From assembly GCA_035524595.1 (NCBI GenBank), contig DATKOP010000019.1, positions 1 to 64,000 of the forward strand: a stretch of 64,000 nucleotides of DNA, read 5' to 3'. The notes below the pieces were generated by a model, which ran no database searches, was not told the DNA's origin, and saw only the letters and a list, made by a program, of their open reading frames with translations. A program made the translations under genes and the position numbers. Below, in pieces: positions 40,567 to 50,992 of the stretch (positions are counted from its first letter, which is position 1; every line of letters begins with the position of its first letter). The DNA is from CAIKZZ01 sp035524595 (GTDB lineage Bacteria > Pseudomonadota > Gammaproteobacteria > Steroidobacterales > Steroidobacteraceae).

Positions 40567-41255
40567 GCCGCGTGCTGGCGCTGGTCGCCGAGCTCGGCGC
40601 CGCGCCCGCGATCGCAGCGCGCGCCGGCCCGCTGTCGCCGTCCAGCCAGGCGCGGATCGCGCGCCTCAACGCGCCGCGGCGCCGGGCGCAGAGCGCGCTC
40701 GCGCGCCAGCTGGCGGCGCTCGCCGCGTCCAGGCTGCTCGGCCGCGAGCTGCCGGCCAGCTGCGTCGGCGAGGCCGGCGACGGGCGCGGCCCCTGGCTCG
40801 GGGACGCTGAACCGCTGCGCGTCAGCGTCGCCCACAGTCACGAGCGGGTCGCGGTCGCGGTCGGCGCCGGACCCGTCGGCATCGACGTCGAGCGCTGCGA
40901 CCGGCAGCGCGACTGGCTGGCGTTCGCGCGCCACGCCTACAGCGACGCGGAGGTCGCCTGGCTCGATGCGAGCGCGCCCGGCGAGCGCGCCGCGCGCTTC
41001 TATCTGCTGTGGACGCTCCGCGAGGCGAGCTTCAAGGCCGGTCTGCGCGCCGCCGTGCAGGGCGGCGAGCCGTGCCTCGGGCCGCACGCGAACGGCGCGT
41101 CGTTCGGCTGGAGCAGCCGCGAGCTCGACGGCTACCGGGTCTCGGTCGCGACGCCGGCGCCGGCGCCCATCGAGTGGCTGGCCGTCGCCGGCGAGGAACT
41201 CGTGCCGCTCGCGCTGCCGCGGGAGGCGGCCGGCGGCGCGACCGCGCCCGGCTAG
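40563..41255 (+). CDS. 4'-phosphopantetheinyl transferase (Sfp type)
   Basis: A 230-residue PPTase. Motif GIDVERCD (residues 107-113, Mg-binding D108 and E110) and WTLREASFKA (150-159, with E154 and K158) define the superfamily, and RVSVAHSHERVAVAVG is the preceding conserved strand. It should convert the two cluster carrier proteins to their holo forms. ATG 40563 overlaps the preceding stop. It is the last gene of the aryl polyene run; the following gene converges from the other strand. Confidence 0.88.
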   Translation: MSRVLALVAELGAAPAIAARAGPLSPSSQARIARLNAPRRRAQSALARQLAALAASRLLGRELPASCVGEAGDGRGPWLGDAEPLRVSVAHSHERVAVAVGAGPVGIDVERCDRQRDWLAFARHAYSDAEVAWLDASAPGERAARFYLLWTLREASFKAGLRAAVQGGEPCLGPHANGASFGWSSRELDGYRVSVATPAPAPIEWLAVAGEELVPLALPREAAGGATAPG

Positions 41256-41276
41256 GCCGGCGCCGGAGCCGTTGCG

Positions 41277-41843
41277 CTACTTGGGCTCGCCAGTCGGCCC
41301 GCCGACGGCCGCGTCGTAGTTGGCCTGCAGGTAGTCGGCGATCAGCTGCGCGATGCGCCGCAGCATGTCCTTGTCCTGGCCGCCGAAGGTCCACGCGCCG
41401 CTCACGGCCGAGGCGCGCTGATGGAAGCGCGGCTCGGCGACGACGGTGTCGCCGGGCTGCTCGACGAACCTGACGTGCATCGTGATGTAGGAGTCGCCGG
41501 CCCAGGCGCCGCTCCAGACGCGCGCCGTGCCGCTCACCTTCTTGATGATGTCGATGCGCGGCGAGATCACGAGGCGGGGCGCGCCCTCGAGCGGCGGCTT
41601 CTGGTTCCAGCCGGCGACGATCGGCGCGACCAGCGCGTCGAGCTGCTGCTGCACCTGCCCGGCCACCTGCGCCTTGCCCTTCTCCCGCGCTTCGGCCGCA
41701 TCGAGCTCGGCCGGCCGCAGCTCGAACGCGCCGTACGCCGACAACGGCCTGCTCGGCGGCGGATTCGTGAGCTGCGCGCGCGCGGGCCCCGCGAATGCGG
41801 CGACGCCACAGAGCAGGCCCGCGCCCAGCACGGCGCACTTCAT
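41277..41843 (-). CDS. Secreted protein of unknown function
   Basis: A 188-residue exported protein. The signal peptide MKCAVLGAGLLCGVAAFAGPARAQ is cleaved after ARA. The mature part has a helical segment (LDAAEAREKGKAQVAGQVQQQLDALVAPIVAGW) and a strand-rich domain (APRLVISPRIDIIKKVSGTARVWSG, YITMHVRFVEQPGDTVVAEPRFHQRA) ending in a helix (DMLRRIAQLIADYLQANY). The layout is like DUF4410-type periplasmic proteins, but that is only an impression. AAGGGCG precedes ATG 41843. Confidence 0.66.
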   Translation of the reverse strand: MKCAVLGAGLLCGVAAFAGPARAQLTNPPPSRPLSAYGAFELRPAELDAAEAREKGKAQVAGQVQQQLDALVAPIVAGWNQKPPLEGAPRLVISPRIDIIKKVSGTARVWSGAWAGDSYITMHVRFVEQPGDTVVAEPRFHQRASAVSGAWTFGGQDKDMLRRIAQLIADYLQANYDAAVGGPTGEPK

Positions 41844-41919
41844 GTGTCGCCCTTCGCGGTCGGCTCCCGCCACGCCCCCGGCACGGGCGAGGCGCCGCGC
41901 CCGGTCACGGGCGCCGGCC

Positions 41920-42891
41920 TCAGCGCAGCAGCGCCGCCGCGACCAGCGCGATGCAGCCGAGCGCGTGGATCGCGAGGGTGAGCTCGATGCTCTTCTTCAA
42001 GCCCTCGCGTCCGGCGGGATCGAGCGAGATGCCGCGCGACGCCTGGAAGCCCCCGGCCGCGAGCACGAGCGAGGCGACGAGCGCCCAGCGCGGCAGGTCG
42101 TGGCGCACGACCAGCACCACCCCGGCGACGAGCGCGATCAGCGTCAGCAGCTGGTAAAGGATCCGCACGCCGCCGATCGTCAGGCGCACCGCGAGCGTGC
42201 GCTTGCCGGCGCTCGCGTCCGCCGCCGCGTCGGGCACCTCGTTGATCAGCAGGATCAGGCCGACCCAGACGCTGACGATCACGGCCAGCAGCCACGCGCC
42301 GAGGTCGACCGCTCCGGCCAGCAGCCACACGGCGCCCGCTACCGGCAGCGCGCCGAGCCCGATCGCGCAGGCGAGCTCGCCGGCGCCGCGGCCGGAGAGC
42401 TGCACGCCGGGTTTCGAGTAGAAGTAGCCGAGCGCGAGGCCGAGCACGCCGAGCAGCACGACGCCCGGCCCCCGCAGGTACGCGAGCGCGAGCCCGGTCG
42501 CGAGCGCGGCGACGGCGAGGCCGTAGGCGAAGCGCAGCGTCGCCGCGCGCGTCATGATGCCGTTCTGTATGAACCGCGAGCCGCCGGTGTACGGGTAGAT
42601 CCTGAGCACGTTGGCGGGATCGGTGCCGTTCACGTCGTCGCCGAAATCGTTGTAGACGTTGGTCGCCGCGTGCGCGAGCACGGTCGCGAGCACCGCGAGC
42701 GCGAACCACAACCCGTTGAAGGCGTGGTGCGCCGCGCCCGCCCAGGCACTGCCGACCAGCACCGGCAGCACCGAGGCGGTGAAGAACTTGGGCCGGGTCG
42801 CGAGGAACGCGCGCCTGAGCGCCGCCCCGAAGCCGGTCCCGCCGAGTGCCGCGACCGAGGGTTCGCCAGCGGGCTGCGTGGTTCGATCCAT
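41920..42891 (-). CDS. UbiA-family prenyltransferase (MenA-like)
   Basis: A 323-residue membrane enzyme with about eight membrane segments that attaches a polyprenyl chain to an aromatic acceptor. The two metal-diphosphate motifs are NDFGDD (residues 81-86) and DAAAD (221-225) with SAGKRTLAVRL following. The NVYNDFGDDVNGTD and YPYTGGSRFIQNG stretches look like 1,4-dihydroxy-2-naphthoate prenyltransferases (MenA), but no other menaquinone genes are in the window, so the acceptor is not settled. ATG 42891 is the natural start. Confidence 0.88.
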   Translation of the reverse strand: MDRTTQPAGEPSVAALGGTGFGAALRRAFLATRPKFFTASVLPVLVGSAWAGAAHHAFNGLWFALAVLATVLAHAATNVYNDFGDDVNGTDPANVLRIYPYTGGSRFIQNGIMTRAATLRFAYGLAVAALATGLALAYLRGPGVVLLGVLGLALGYFYSKPGVQLSGRGAGELACAIGLGALPVAGAVWLLAGAVDLGAWLLAVIVSVWVGLILLINEVPDAAADASAGKRTLAVRLTIGGVRILYQLLTLIALVAGVVLVVRHDLPRWALVASLVLAAGGFQASRGISLDPAGREGLKKSIELTLAIHALGCIALVAAALLR

Positions 42892-43121
42892 GGATCTCTC
42901 CGTATCAGGCCGGGTGCAGGGGCACCCGGACGGGGTGTGCAGCTTAGCGCACCGCGGGCGAACTGCGCGGCACCCGCCGATCGGCAGTTTCCGCAGTGCA
43001 TCAGCGCCGCGGCGCAGGCCGCGACCGCCCCCCCTGTACGCCGCGCCGCCGGGGCTACCGGACGGCCACTATCCGGCCGCCGGCGGCACGGCCGCCAGGG
43101 ATCGCCGGCCCGACGCGGCAC

Positions 43122-44357
43122 TCAGCGCCACGCGGAGTTGAGGACGTGCCCGGGGGTGATGCGCGCGAGCGCCGGCGTGCCCGCCTGGCGCATGATCGCC
43201 CGCAGCTCGCGGTCCAATATGTCGATCACCGCCTCGACGCCGCTCTGGCCGAAGGCCGCGAGCCCCCAGATCTGCGGCCGGCCGATGCCGACCGCGGTCG
43301 CGCCGAGGGCCAGCGCCTTGAAGACGTCCGTGCCGCGGCGGATGCCGCCGTCGAACAGCACGGGTACACGCCCGGCGACCGCGGCCGCGACTTCCGGCAG
43401 GCAGTCGATGGTCGCGCGCAGCGACTCCTCGTCGCGGCCGCCGTGGTTCGAGACCACGACCCCGTCGGCGCCGTGCTCGATCGCGACCACGGCGTCCTCG
43501 CCCGTCACGATGCCCTTGACGATCAGCTTGGTGGTCACGAGCGCGCGCAGCCGGTCCAGGTACGCAGGCGTCAGGCTGGCGGGCGTGTGGCCGGTCACGC
43601 GCGAGACATCGAGCCCGGCGAACATCGGCGCCTTGCGCCACATGTCGTGGGTGTTGCCGACGTGGCATGCCGTGCAGTTGCGGCTGTCGACGCGTGCCGC
43701 GCGCGCCAGCGTCTCGTTGTTGCGGCCGGGGATGTTGTCGACCGTGAACACGATGGCGGTGCAGCCGGCACGCTCGGCGCGGCGCACCAGCGCCTCGGTG
43801 ACGGCCCAGTCGTCGGTCGCATAGAGCTGTTGCCAGAGCGGCGCGCCGCGCGCCGCGCTCACCGGCTCGACCGCGGTCGAGGACGCCGTCGACAGCATCA
43901 CCTGCGTGGCACGGCTCGCCGCCGCCCGCGCCATCGCCAGCTCCCCCTCGGCATGGAAGGCGCGCATGCCGCCGACCGCCGACAGGTAGACCGGGCTCGT
44001 GAGTCTCGCGCCGTACAGCTCGACTGCGGTGTCGACGTGGCTGACGTCGACGAAGCGGCGCGCCCGGATCTCGTAGTGCGAGAACGCGTCGTGGTTGCGC
44101 GCGACCGTACGGTCGTCGTCGACGCCGGTCGCGAGGTAGCCGAAGTGCGCCGGCGGCAACGCCTCGCGCGCCAGGGCCTCGAACTCCATCACGTTCAGCA
44201 CCTGCCCGGCGGCGGTGACCGGCGGCGGCGCGCGCAGGAAGGCGCGCGATGGCGGCACGCCGTCCGCGGCCGCAGCGCCGCGCACGATTCCGGGCAGCCC
44301 GAGCAGCCCGCCGAGCACGGCGCGGCGCGTCAGGCGCTGCAGGCGCGCCTCGTCCAT
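43122..44357 (-). CDS. Tat-exported FMN-dependent alpha-hydroxy-acid oxidase with CxxCH motif
   Basis: A 411-residue flavoenzyme of the lactate/glycolate oxidase family. The N-terminus has a twin-arginine leader (LTRRAVLGGLLGLPG, R11-R12). FMN-binding and catalytic elements include PVYLSAVGGMRAFHAEGE, the KGIV strand and SNHGGRDEE with catalytic His305, then GIRRGTDVFKALALGATAVGIGRP. Unusually, C228-TA-C231-H232 forms a CxxCH in an extended loop between the strands, which could bind c-type haem in the periplasm. GGGGGA precedes ATG 44357. Substrate unknown; lactate, glycolate or mandelate are possible. Confidence 0.88.
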   Translation of the reverse strand: MDEARLQRLTRRAVLGGLLGLPGIVRGAAAADGVPPSRAFLRAPPPVTAAGQVLNVMEFEALAREALPPAHFGYLATGVDDDRTVARNHDAFSHYEIRARRFVDVSHVDTAVELYGARLTSPVYLSAVGGMRAFHAEGELAMARAAASRATQVMLSTASSTAVEPVSAARGAPLWQQLYATDDWAVTEALVRRAERAGCTAIVFTVDNIPGRNNETLARAARVDSRNCTACHVGNTHDMWRKAPMFAGLDVSRVTGHTPASLTPAYLDRLRALVTTKLIVKGIVTGEDAVVAIEHGADGVVVSNHGGRDEESLRATIDCLPEVAAAVAGRVPVLFDGGIRRGTDVFKALALGATAVGIGRPQIWGLAAFGQSGVEAVIDILDRELRAIMRQAGTPALARITPGHVLNSAWR

Positions 44358-44658
44358 CGGGATCCCCCTGGCGGCGCGGGCGGCGCGCCTTTGGTGCAGC
44401 ATACCGCGTCGGCGCGACGGCTCGCGTTCGCGGGCGGCGACTTTGCGACGAACAGGCTCACGACGGTGGTCCCGCTGCTCAGCTGTACGCCGATGCCAAG
44501 GCCGTAGTCGAGTGCCCGCCTGGCGGCCGGCCGGCGGGGCCGAATCCGACGGCCCCGCCGGCTGTCCTTGAGCGCCCTAACGGCCGCCGGGCATCCGCAC
44601 GACCGCGGGCCGCGGGCGTTCGACCGTCGCCGACCGTCGTCGCGCGCGCATCCGCACG
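44358..44658. other. 301-base intergenic region with strong hairpin
   Basis: No credible gene. It separates two minus-strand genes. A perfect 12-bp hairpin lies at 44530-44562, and GCATCCGCACG occurs twice (about 44591-44601 and 44649-44659). Confidence 0.5.
44530..44562. terminator. Perfect 12-bp hairpin downstream of the DUF1801 gene
   Basis: GCCGGCGGGGCC (44530-44541), a nine-base loop and GGCCCCGCCGGC (44551-44562) pair perfectly. It lies 97 bases beyond the stop of the DUF1801 gene (minus strand) and 173 bases before the next start. No U-tract follows on either strand, so termination would need a factor or depend on the strength of the stem alone. Confidence 0.4.
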
Positions 44659-45123
44659 CTAGGCGCGCCCGGTTCTCTTCGGCCGCCGCTTGTTCGCCAC
44701 CGACTTGATGACCATGCGGGTCGGGCGCGTGCGCGGGAACGTGGCCCCGGAGTGCTTGATCGCCGCCCTGACGAGCGCCTTGATATCCCCGTGATCGAGG
44801 TCCGCTGCGGTCTTCACCACGACGCTGCGTACCTTGCTGCCAGAACCCTCGAGCAGGCCTTTGGGGTCGGGGAGATCCTTGTCGAGGTACAGGCGGACCT
44901 CCTTCGGAAAGATCGCCACGGCGACGACGGCCTCGTAGCCGCGCTCCGACATGCCGAACGCCACCACGAGGGAGTTGGCGTAGTCGTAGACAAGCTCGTG
45001 GGAGCCCGGCAAGGCGCGGCGCAGCTTTGGCAGGCACCGCCTCACCAGCGCGACGATCTCGGGAGAGAACCGCGACAGGAACGCGGAGAACTGTGCCTTG
45101 GGGCTGGGCAGGCGAGCGTTCAT
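44659..45123 (-). CDS. DUF1801-family protein
   Basis: A 154-residue cytoplasmic protein resembling DUF1801 (YdhG-like) proteins: ALVRRCLPKLRRALPGSHELVYDYANSLVVAFG, the YEAVVAVAIFPKEVRLYLDKDLPDPKGLLEGSGSKVRSVVVKTAADLD core and a basic C-terminal tail (KSVANKRRPKRTGRA). The KVR segment with a following aromatic-free strand is typical. Function unknown. It lies in the region between glmS and the alpha-hydroxy-acid oxidase, 258 bases from the glmS stop. Confidence 0.78.
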   Translation of the reverse strand: MNARLPSPKAQFSAFLSRFSPEIVALVRRCLPKLRRALPGSHELVYDYANSLVVAFGMSERGYEAVVAVAIFPKEVRLYLDKDLPDPKGLLEGSGSKVRSVVVKTAADLDHGDIKALVRAAIKHSGATFPRTRPTRMVIKSVANKRRPKRTGRA

Positions 45124-45196
45124 GAGTCAACGCTACCTCAACAAGCGGTGGCTGCGCCTAACGACGCGCGTGGTCGACTCGCGGCGCACCCGAACT

Positions 45197-45238
45197 GCGG
45201 TGATGCGCCAGGGACTTGAGCCCTCTGCCGATCACCGC
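45197..45238. repeat. Two-part hairpin in the glmS downstream region
   Basis: GCGGTGAT (45197-45204) pairs with ATCACCGC (45231-45238); inside it AGGG (45210-45213) pairs with CCCT (45221-45224) around a seven-base loop. It sits about 145 bases beyond the glmS stop and 74 bases before the DUF1801 start, in a 258-base gap without a gene. It may be a terminator for glmS or a regulatory site. Confidence 0.4.
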
Positions 45239-45381
45239 AAGCCACGTCCGACAGATCGGTGACCGGACCGAAACGCGGGTGTCGGTGCCGCGGACCGTGC
45301 GCGACCACGGCCCGCTGCAGGCGACGGTCGGCCGTTGCTTCGCAATCGGGGCCCGGATGCGATCGTTCCCGGGCGCAGCCG

Positions 45382-47217
<1,836 letters not shown>

Positions 47218-47320
47218 GGGTTTCGCCCTCGTTCCTGAGGCCCGTCGAGTCCGTGATTATGGCCCATCCCGCGCGGCCGGATTGTGACCCGGATCCGGCC
47301 CGGCGCTCGCGGTCCTGGGC

Positions 47321-48745
47321 TCAGTCCTTCGCCGGCTCGTCCGGCAGCCGCCCGCGGGCGACGTGCCGCTCGCGCTCCTCGTCGGAGGCCTTGACCGGCC
47401 GGTGCCAGCCGGCGAGCGTCTGCTGCCGGCTGCGCTCGAGGGTCAGGGTACCGCGCGGCACGGGCCTGGTGATCGTCGAGCCGGCGCCGATGGTCGCGTC
47501 GCGGCCGACCGTCACCGGCGCGACCAGCATCGTGCCGGAGCCGATGAACGCGCCGTCCTCGATCACCGTCGGCCACTTGTTGACGCCGTCGTAGTTGCAG
47601 GTGATCGTGCCGGCGCCGACGTTCACCTTGCGGCCGATGGTCGTGTCGCCGAGGTAGCTGAGGTGGTTGGCCTTGCTGCCCGCGCCGAGCGTCGCGTTCT
47701 TGAGCTCGACGAAGTTGCCGACGTGCGCGTCGGCGAGCAGCCGGGCGCCGGGGCGCATGCGCGCGAACGGCCCGACGCTGCAGCGCTCGCCGATGACGGC
47801 GCCGTTGAGGACCGAGTGCGGATGCAGCACGGTGTCGGCGCCGACCTGCACGTCGCGCAGCACGCAGCCGGGGCCGACGACGACCCGGTCGCCGAGCGCC
47901 ACCTCGCCCTCGAGCACGACGTTGACGTCGATCGCGACGTCGCGGCCGCAGACCACCCGGCCGCGCACGTCGATGCGCGCCGGGTCCGCGAGCGTGACGC
48001 CGGCCTCGAGCAGCGCCCGCGCCTGCAGGCGCCGGTACTCGGCCTCGAGCGCGGCGAGCTGCAGCCGGTCGTTGACGCCGAGCACTTCCGCCACCGTCGG
48101 CGCGACCACCGCCTCGATCCGGAAGCCGTCGCGCACCGCGAGCGTGACGACGTCCGTCAGGTAGTACTCGCCCTGCGCGTTGTCGTTGCCGAGTCTCGCG
48201 AGCCAGCGCCGCAGCGCCGCGGCAGGTGCCGCCATGAGGCCGGTGTTCGACTCGCGCACCGCGAGCTCCTTGCGGTTGGCGTCCTTCTGCTCGACGATCC
48301 GGTAGACGTTGCCGGCCTTGTCGCGCAGCACGCGGCCGTAGCCGGTCGGGTCGTCGAGCCGCACCGACAAGAGCGCCAGTGCGCGCTCGCCGGCGCGCGC
48401 GAGGAGGTCGCGCAGCGTCGCGACCTGGACCAGCGGCACGTCGCCGTACAGCACCAGCACCAGGTGATCGTCCGGGATGGCCGGCATCGCCTGCTGCACC
48501 GCGTGCCCGGTGCCGTGCTGCTCCGGCTGCAGCGTCCAGCCGAGCTCCTGGCCTTCGAAGGCCGCGCGCACGCGCTCGCCACCGTGCCCGTAGACGACGT
48601 GGATCGCGTCGGCGCCGAGCGCACGGGCGCAGTCGACGACGTGCTGCAGCAACGGGCGGCCGGCCAGCGGCTGCAGCACCTTCGGCAGGTCGCTCCTCAT
48701 GCGTTTGCCCTGGCCGGCGGCCAGGATCACGATGCTCAGGGGCAT
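47321..48745 (-). CDS. glmU: Bifunctional GlmU: GlcN-1-P acetyltransferase / GlcNAc-1-P uridylyltransferase
   Basis: A 474-residue two-domain enzyme. The N-terminal uridylyltransferase has LAAGQGKRMRSDLPKVLQPLAGRPLL (residues 8-33) and the later YLTDVVTLAVRDG. The C-terminal acetyltransferase is a left-handed beta-helix of hexapeptide repeats from about residue 255 (GVTLADPARIDVRGRVVCGRDVAIDVNVVLEG) through DTTIGRKVNVGAGTITCNYDGVNK. It makes UDP-GlcNAc from the GlmS pathway product. In many gammaproteobacteria it directly follows atpC; here 8 kb separates them. Confidence 0.98.
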   Translation of the reverse strand: MPLSIVILAAGQGKRMRSDLPKVLQPLAGRPLLQHVVDCARALGADAIHVVYGHGGERVRAAFEGQELGWTLQPEQHGTGHAVQQAMPAIPDDHLVLVLYGDVPLVQVATLRDLLARAGERALALLSVRLDDPTGYGRVLRDKAGNVYRIVEQKDANRKELAVRESNTGLMAAPAAALRRWLARLGNDNAQGEYYLTDVVTLAVRDGFRIEAVVAPTVAEVLGVNDRLQLAALEAEYRRLQARALLEAGVTLADPARIDVRGRVVCGRDVAIDVNVVLEGEVALGDRVVVGPGCVLRDVQVGADTVLHPHSVLNGAVIGERCSVGPFARMRPGARLLADAHVGNFVELKNATLGAGSKANHLSYLGDTTIGRKVNVGAGTITCNYDGVNKWPTVIEDGAFIGSGTMLVAPVTVGRDATIGAGSTITRPVPRGTLTLERSRQQTLAGWHRPVKASDEERERHVARGRLPDEPAKD

Positions 48746-48858
48746 GGCGGTACTCGAGCGGTGCGAGGGCGGTATTCTCGCACGGCCTCCGGGCCGGCGG
48801 GACTTCCGGTATCGTCGCAGGCCTCACGACCCGCGGGTCCCGTCACGAGGCCGAACCC

Positions 48859-50970
48859 ATGCCACATCCGCTCGTTCGCGGCCTGACCGCCGCGCTCATG
48901 CTCGCGCTGTTGCTGCCGACCGCCGCGCCGGCGGCCGGACGCGCCATCACGCACGAGGACGTCTGGCTGATGAGGCGGATCGCCGCGCCGGCCGTCAGCC
49001 CGGACGGCCGCCGCGCGGTGTTCGGCGTGATCGAGCCGGCCTACGACCGCAAGGAGCAGATGTCCGGCCTGTGGCTGGTCGCGACCGACGGCAACGGCGC
49101 GCCGCGGCGCCTGACCTGGTCGAAGGGCAGCGAGTCGGGCGTGACGTGGAGCGAGGACGGCACCCGGATTGCGTTCAGCACCAAGCGCGAAGGCGACAGC
49201 GAGGAGCAGATCTACGTCCTCGACCTCGCCACCGGCGGCGAGGCGCAGCGCGTGACCAGCATCGCGCTCGGCGCCCGCTCACCACGCTTCTCGCCGGACG
49301 GCCGGAGCATCGCGTTCGTCGCCGACGTCTGGCCCGGCGCGAAGGACGATGCCGACAACCGCCGGCTGGCGAAGGAGCGCGCCGACCGCAAGTACAGCGT
49401 GCGCGTCTACGACGGCTTCCCGGTCCGCAGCTGGGACAAGTGGCTCGACGAGCGGCAGGCGCACCTGTTCGTGCAGGCGCTCACGCCCGGCGCGCCGGCG
49501 CGCGACCTGCTCGCCGGCAGCGCGCTCGTGGCGGCCGCGGGTTACGGCGGCCGCCGCGAGGACGAGGGTGTCGGCCTCGACGCGGTCTGGGCGCCCGACG
49601 GCCGCGGCCTCGTGTTCGTCGCAAGCGTCGACCACGACCATGCGGCGCGCGACTTCACCACGACGCAGCTGTGGTACGTAGCCACCGACGGCGGCGAACC
49701 GGTGCGGCTGACTCCGGGCGGCGACTCGTGGGCGACGCCGCGCTTCGCGGCCGACGGGCGTACGCTGTACGCGGAGCGCTCGCGGCGCACGGGACACGTG
49801 TACGAGGCGACCGGCATCGCCGCGCTCGATTACGCGGGCGGGCGCACGGTGCCCGCCGCACCGCCGCGGGACCTGACCGCGGCGCTCGACCGCTCGGTCA
49901 CCAGCTGGGGCGTCGCGGCGAACGGCAGCCTGTACTTCCTCGCCGAGGACGCCGGCCTCGAGAAGGTCTACGTCGCCGCGCACGGCGCGCCGGCCCGGCT
50001 GCTCGCGCCGGTGCCGGCCGGCGTCTACAGCGGCCTCGCGGTCGCCGCGCGAGCGGCGAGGCCCGTGCTGGTCGCGCGCTGGGAGAGCGCCGCGCATCCG
50101 CCGGAGGTGGTGCGCATCGAGCCCGCCGGCGGGCACGCGCCGCTCAGCCAGTTCAACACGGCGCGCGCCGCCGAGCTCGACCTGCAGCCGCCCGAGCACT
50201 TCTGGTTCACGAGCGAGCGCGGCCGCGCGATCCACAGCATGCTGATCCGGCCGGCGGGCTTCGACCCGAAGCGCAAGTACCCGCTGCTGGTCCTGATCCA
50301 TGGCGGGCCGGCCACGATGTGGCGCGACCAGTTCGTGATCCGCTGGAACTACCATCTGCTGGCGCGCGCCGGCTACGTCGTGCTGCTGACCGACTACTCG
50401 GGGTCGACCGGCTACGGCGAGGCCTTCGCCCGGGCGATCGAGCGCGACCCGCTGAAGGGGCCGGCCGACGAGATCAACGCGGCCGCCGACGAGGCGATCC
50501 GGCGCTACCCCTTCGTCGACGGCACGCGCCAGTGCGCGGCCGGCGCGAGCTACGGCGGCCACCTCGCGAACTGGATGCAGGCGAGCACGACCCGCTACCG
50601 CTGCCTCGTCAGCCACGCCGGCCTCGTCGACCTCGAGGCGCAGTGGGGCACGAGCGACGCCGTCTACCACCGCGAGGTCATGATCGGCGGCCCGCCGTGG
50701 GCCGGCGACCCGCTGTGGCGCACGCAGAGCCCGATCGAGTACGCGGCCCAGTTCCGCACGCCGGTGCTGCTGTCGGTGGGCGAGCACGACTTTCGCGTGC
50801 CGCTCAACAACACGCTCGAGTACTGGACCGCGCTGCAGCGCCAGCAGGTGCCGAGCCGGCTGCTGGTGTTCCCGGAAGCCAACCACTGGATCCTGCGCGG
50901 CGAGGACAGCCGCTACTTCTACCAGGAGGTCGCCGCCTGGCTCGAGAAGTACCTCGGCCCCGGCGGCTGA
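48859..50970 (+). CDS. Secreted S9-family prolyl oligopeptidase / acylaminoacyl-peptidase-like
   Basis: A 703-residue exported serine peptidase. The signal peptide (HPLVRGLTAALMLALLLPTAAPAAG) ends near residue 27. A WD-like beta-propeller of TolB-type repeats (PAVSPDGRRAVF, SGVTWSEDGTRIAF, PRFSPDGRSIAF, AVWAPDGRGLVF) leads to an alpha/beta hydrolase domain with Ser564 in GASYGGH, Asp644 in GEHDFRVP and His676 in EANHWI. It should degrade peptides in the periplasm. GAGG precedes ATG 48859 at 10 bases. It is divergent from glmU across 113 bases and convergent with the hydrolase gene. Confidence 0.92.
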   Translation: MPHPLVRGLTAALMLALLLPTAAPAAGRAITHEDVWLMRRIAAPAVSPDGRRAVFGVIEPAYDRKEQMSGLWLVATDGNGAPRRLTWSKGSESGVTWSEDGTRIAFSTKREGDSEEQIYVLDLATGGEAQRVTSIALGARSPRFSPDGRSIAFVADVWPGAKDDADNRRLAKERADRKYSVRVYDGFPVRSWDKWLDERQAHLFVQALTPGAPARDLLAGSALVAAAGYGGRREDEGVGLDAVWAPDGRGLVFVASVDHDHAARDFTTTQLWYVATDGGEPVRLTPGGDSWATPRFAADGRTLYAERSRRTGHVYEATGIAALDYAGGRTVPAAPPRDLTAALDRSVTSWGVAANGSLYFLAEDAGLEKVYVAAHGAPARLLAPVPAGVYSGLAVAARAARPVLVARWESAAHPPEVVRIEPAGGHAPLSQFNTARAAELDLQPPEHFWFTSERGRAIHSMLIRPAGFDPKRKYPLLVLIHGGPATMWRDQFVIRWNYHLLARAGYVVLLTDYSGSTGYGEAFARAIERDPLKGPADEINAAADEAIRRYPFVDGTRQCAAGASYGGHLANWMQASTTRYRCLVSHAGLVDLEAQWGTSDAVYHREVMIGGPPWAGDPLWRTQSPIEYAAQFRTPVLLSVGEHDFRVPLNNTLEYWTALQRQQVPSRLLVFPEANHWILRGEDSRYFYQEVAAWLEKYLGPGG

Positions 50971-50992
50971 GCGGCGGGCGCCGCTCGCGCGC

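Noticed and set aside
45203..45227. T-arm-like sequence (seven-base loop CTCAAGT on the minus strand) suggesting a tRNA fragment
   Set aside because: The stem is only four base pairs, the loop lacks the first T, no acceptor stem or CCA end follows, and the sequence is better explained as the inner part of a larger hairpin.
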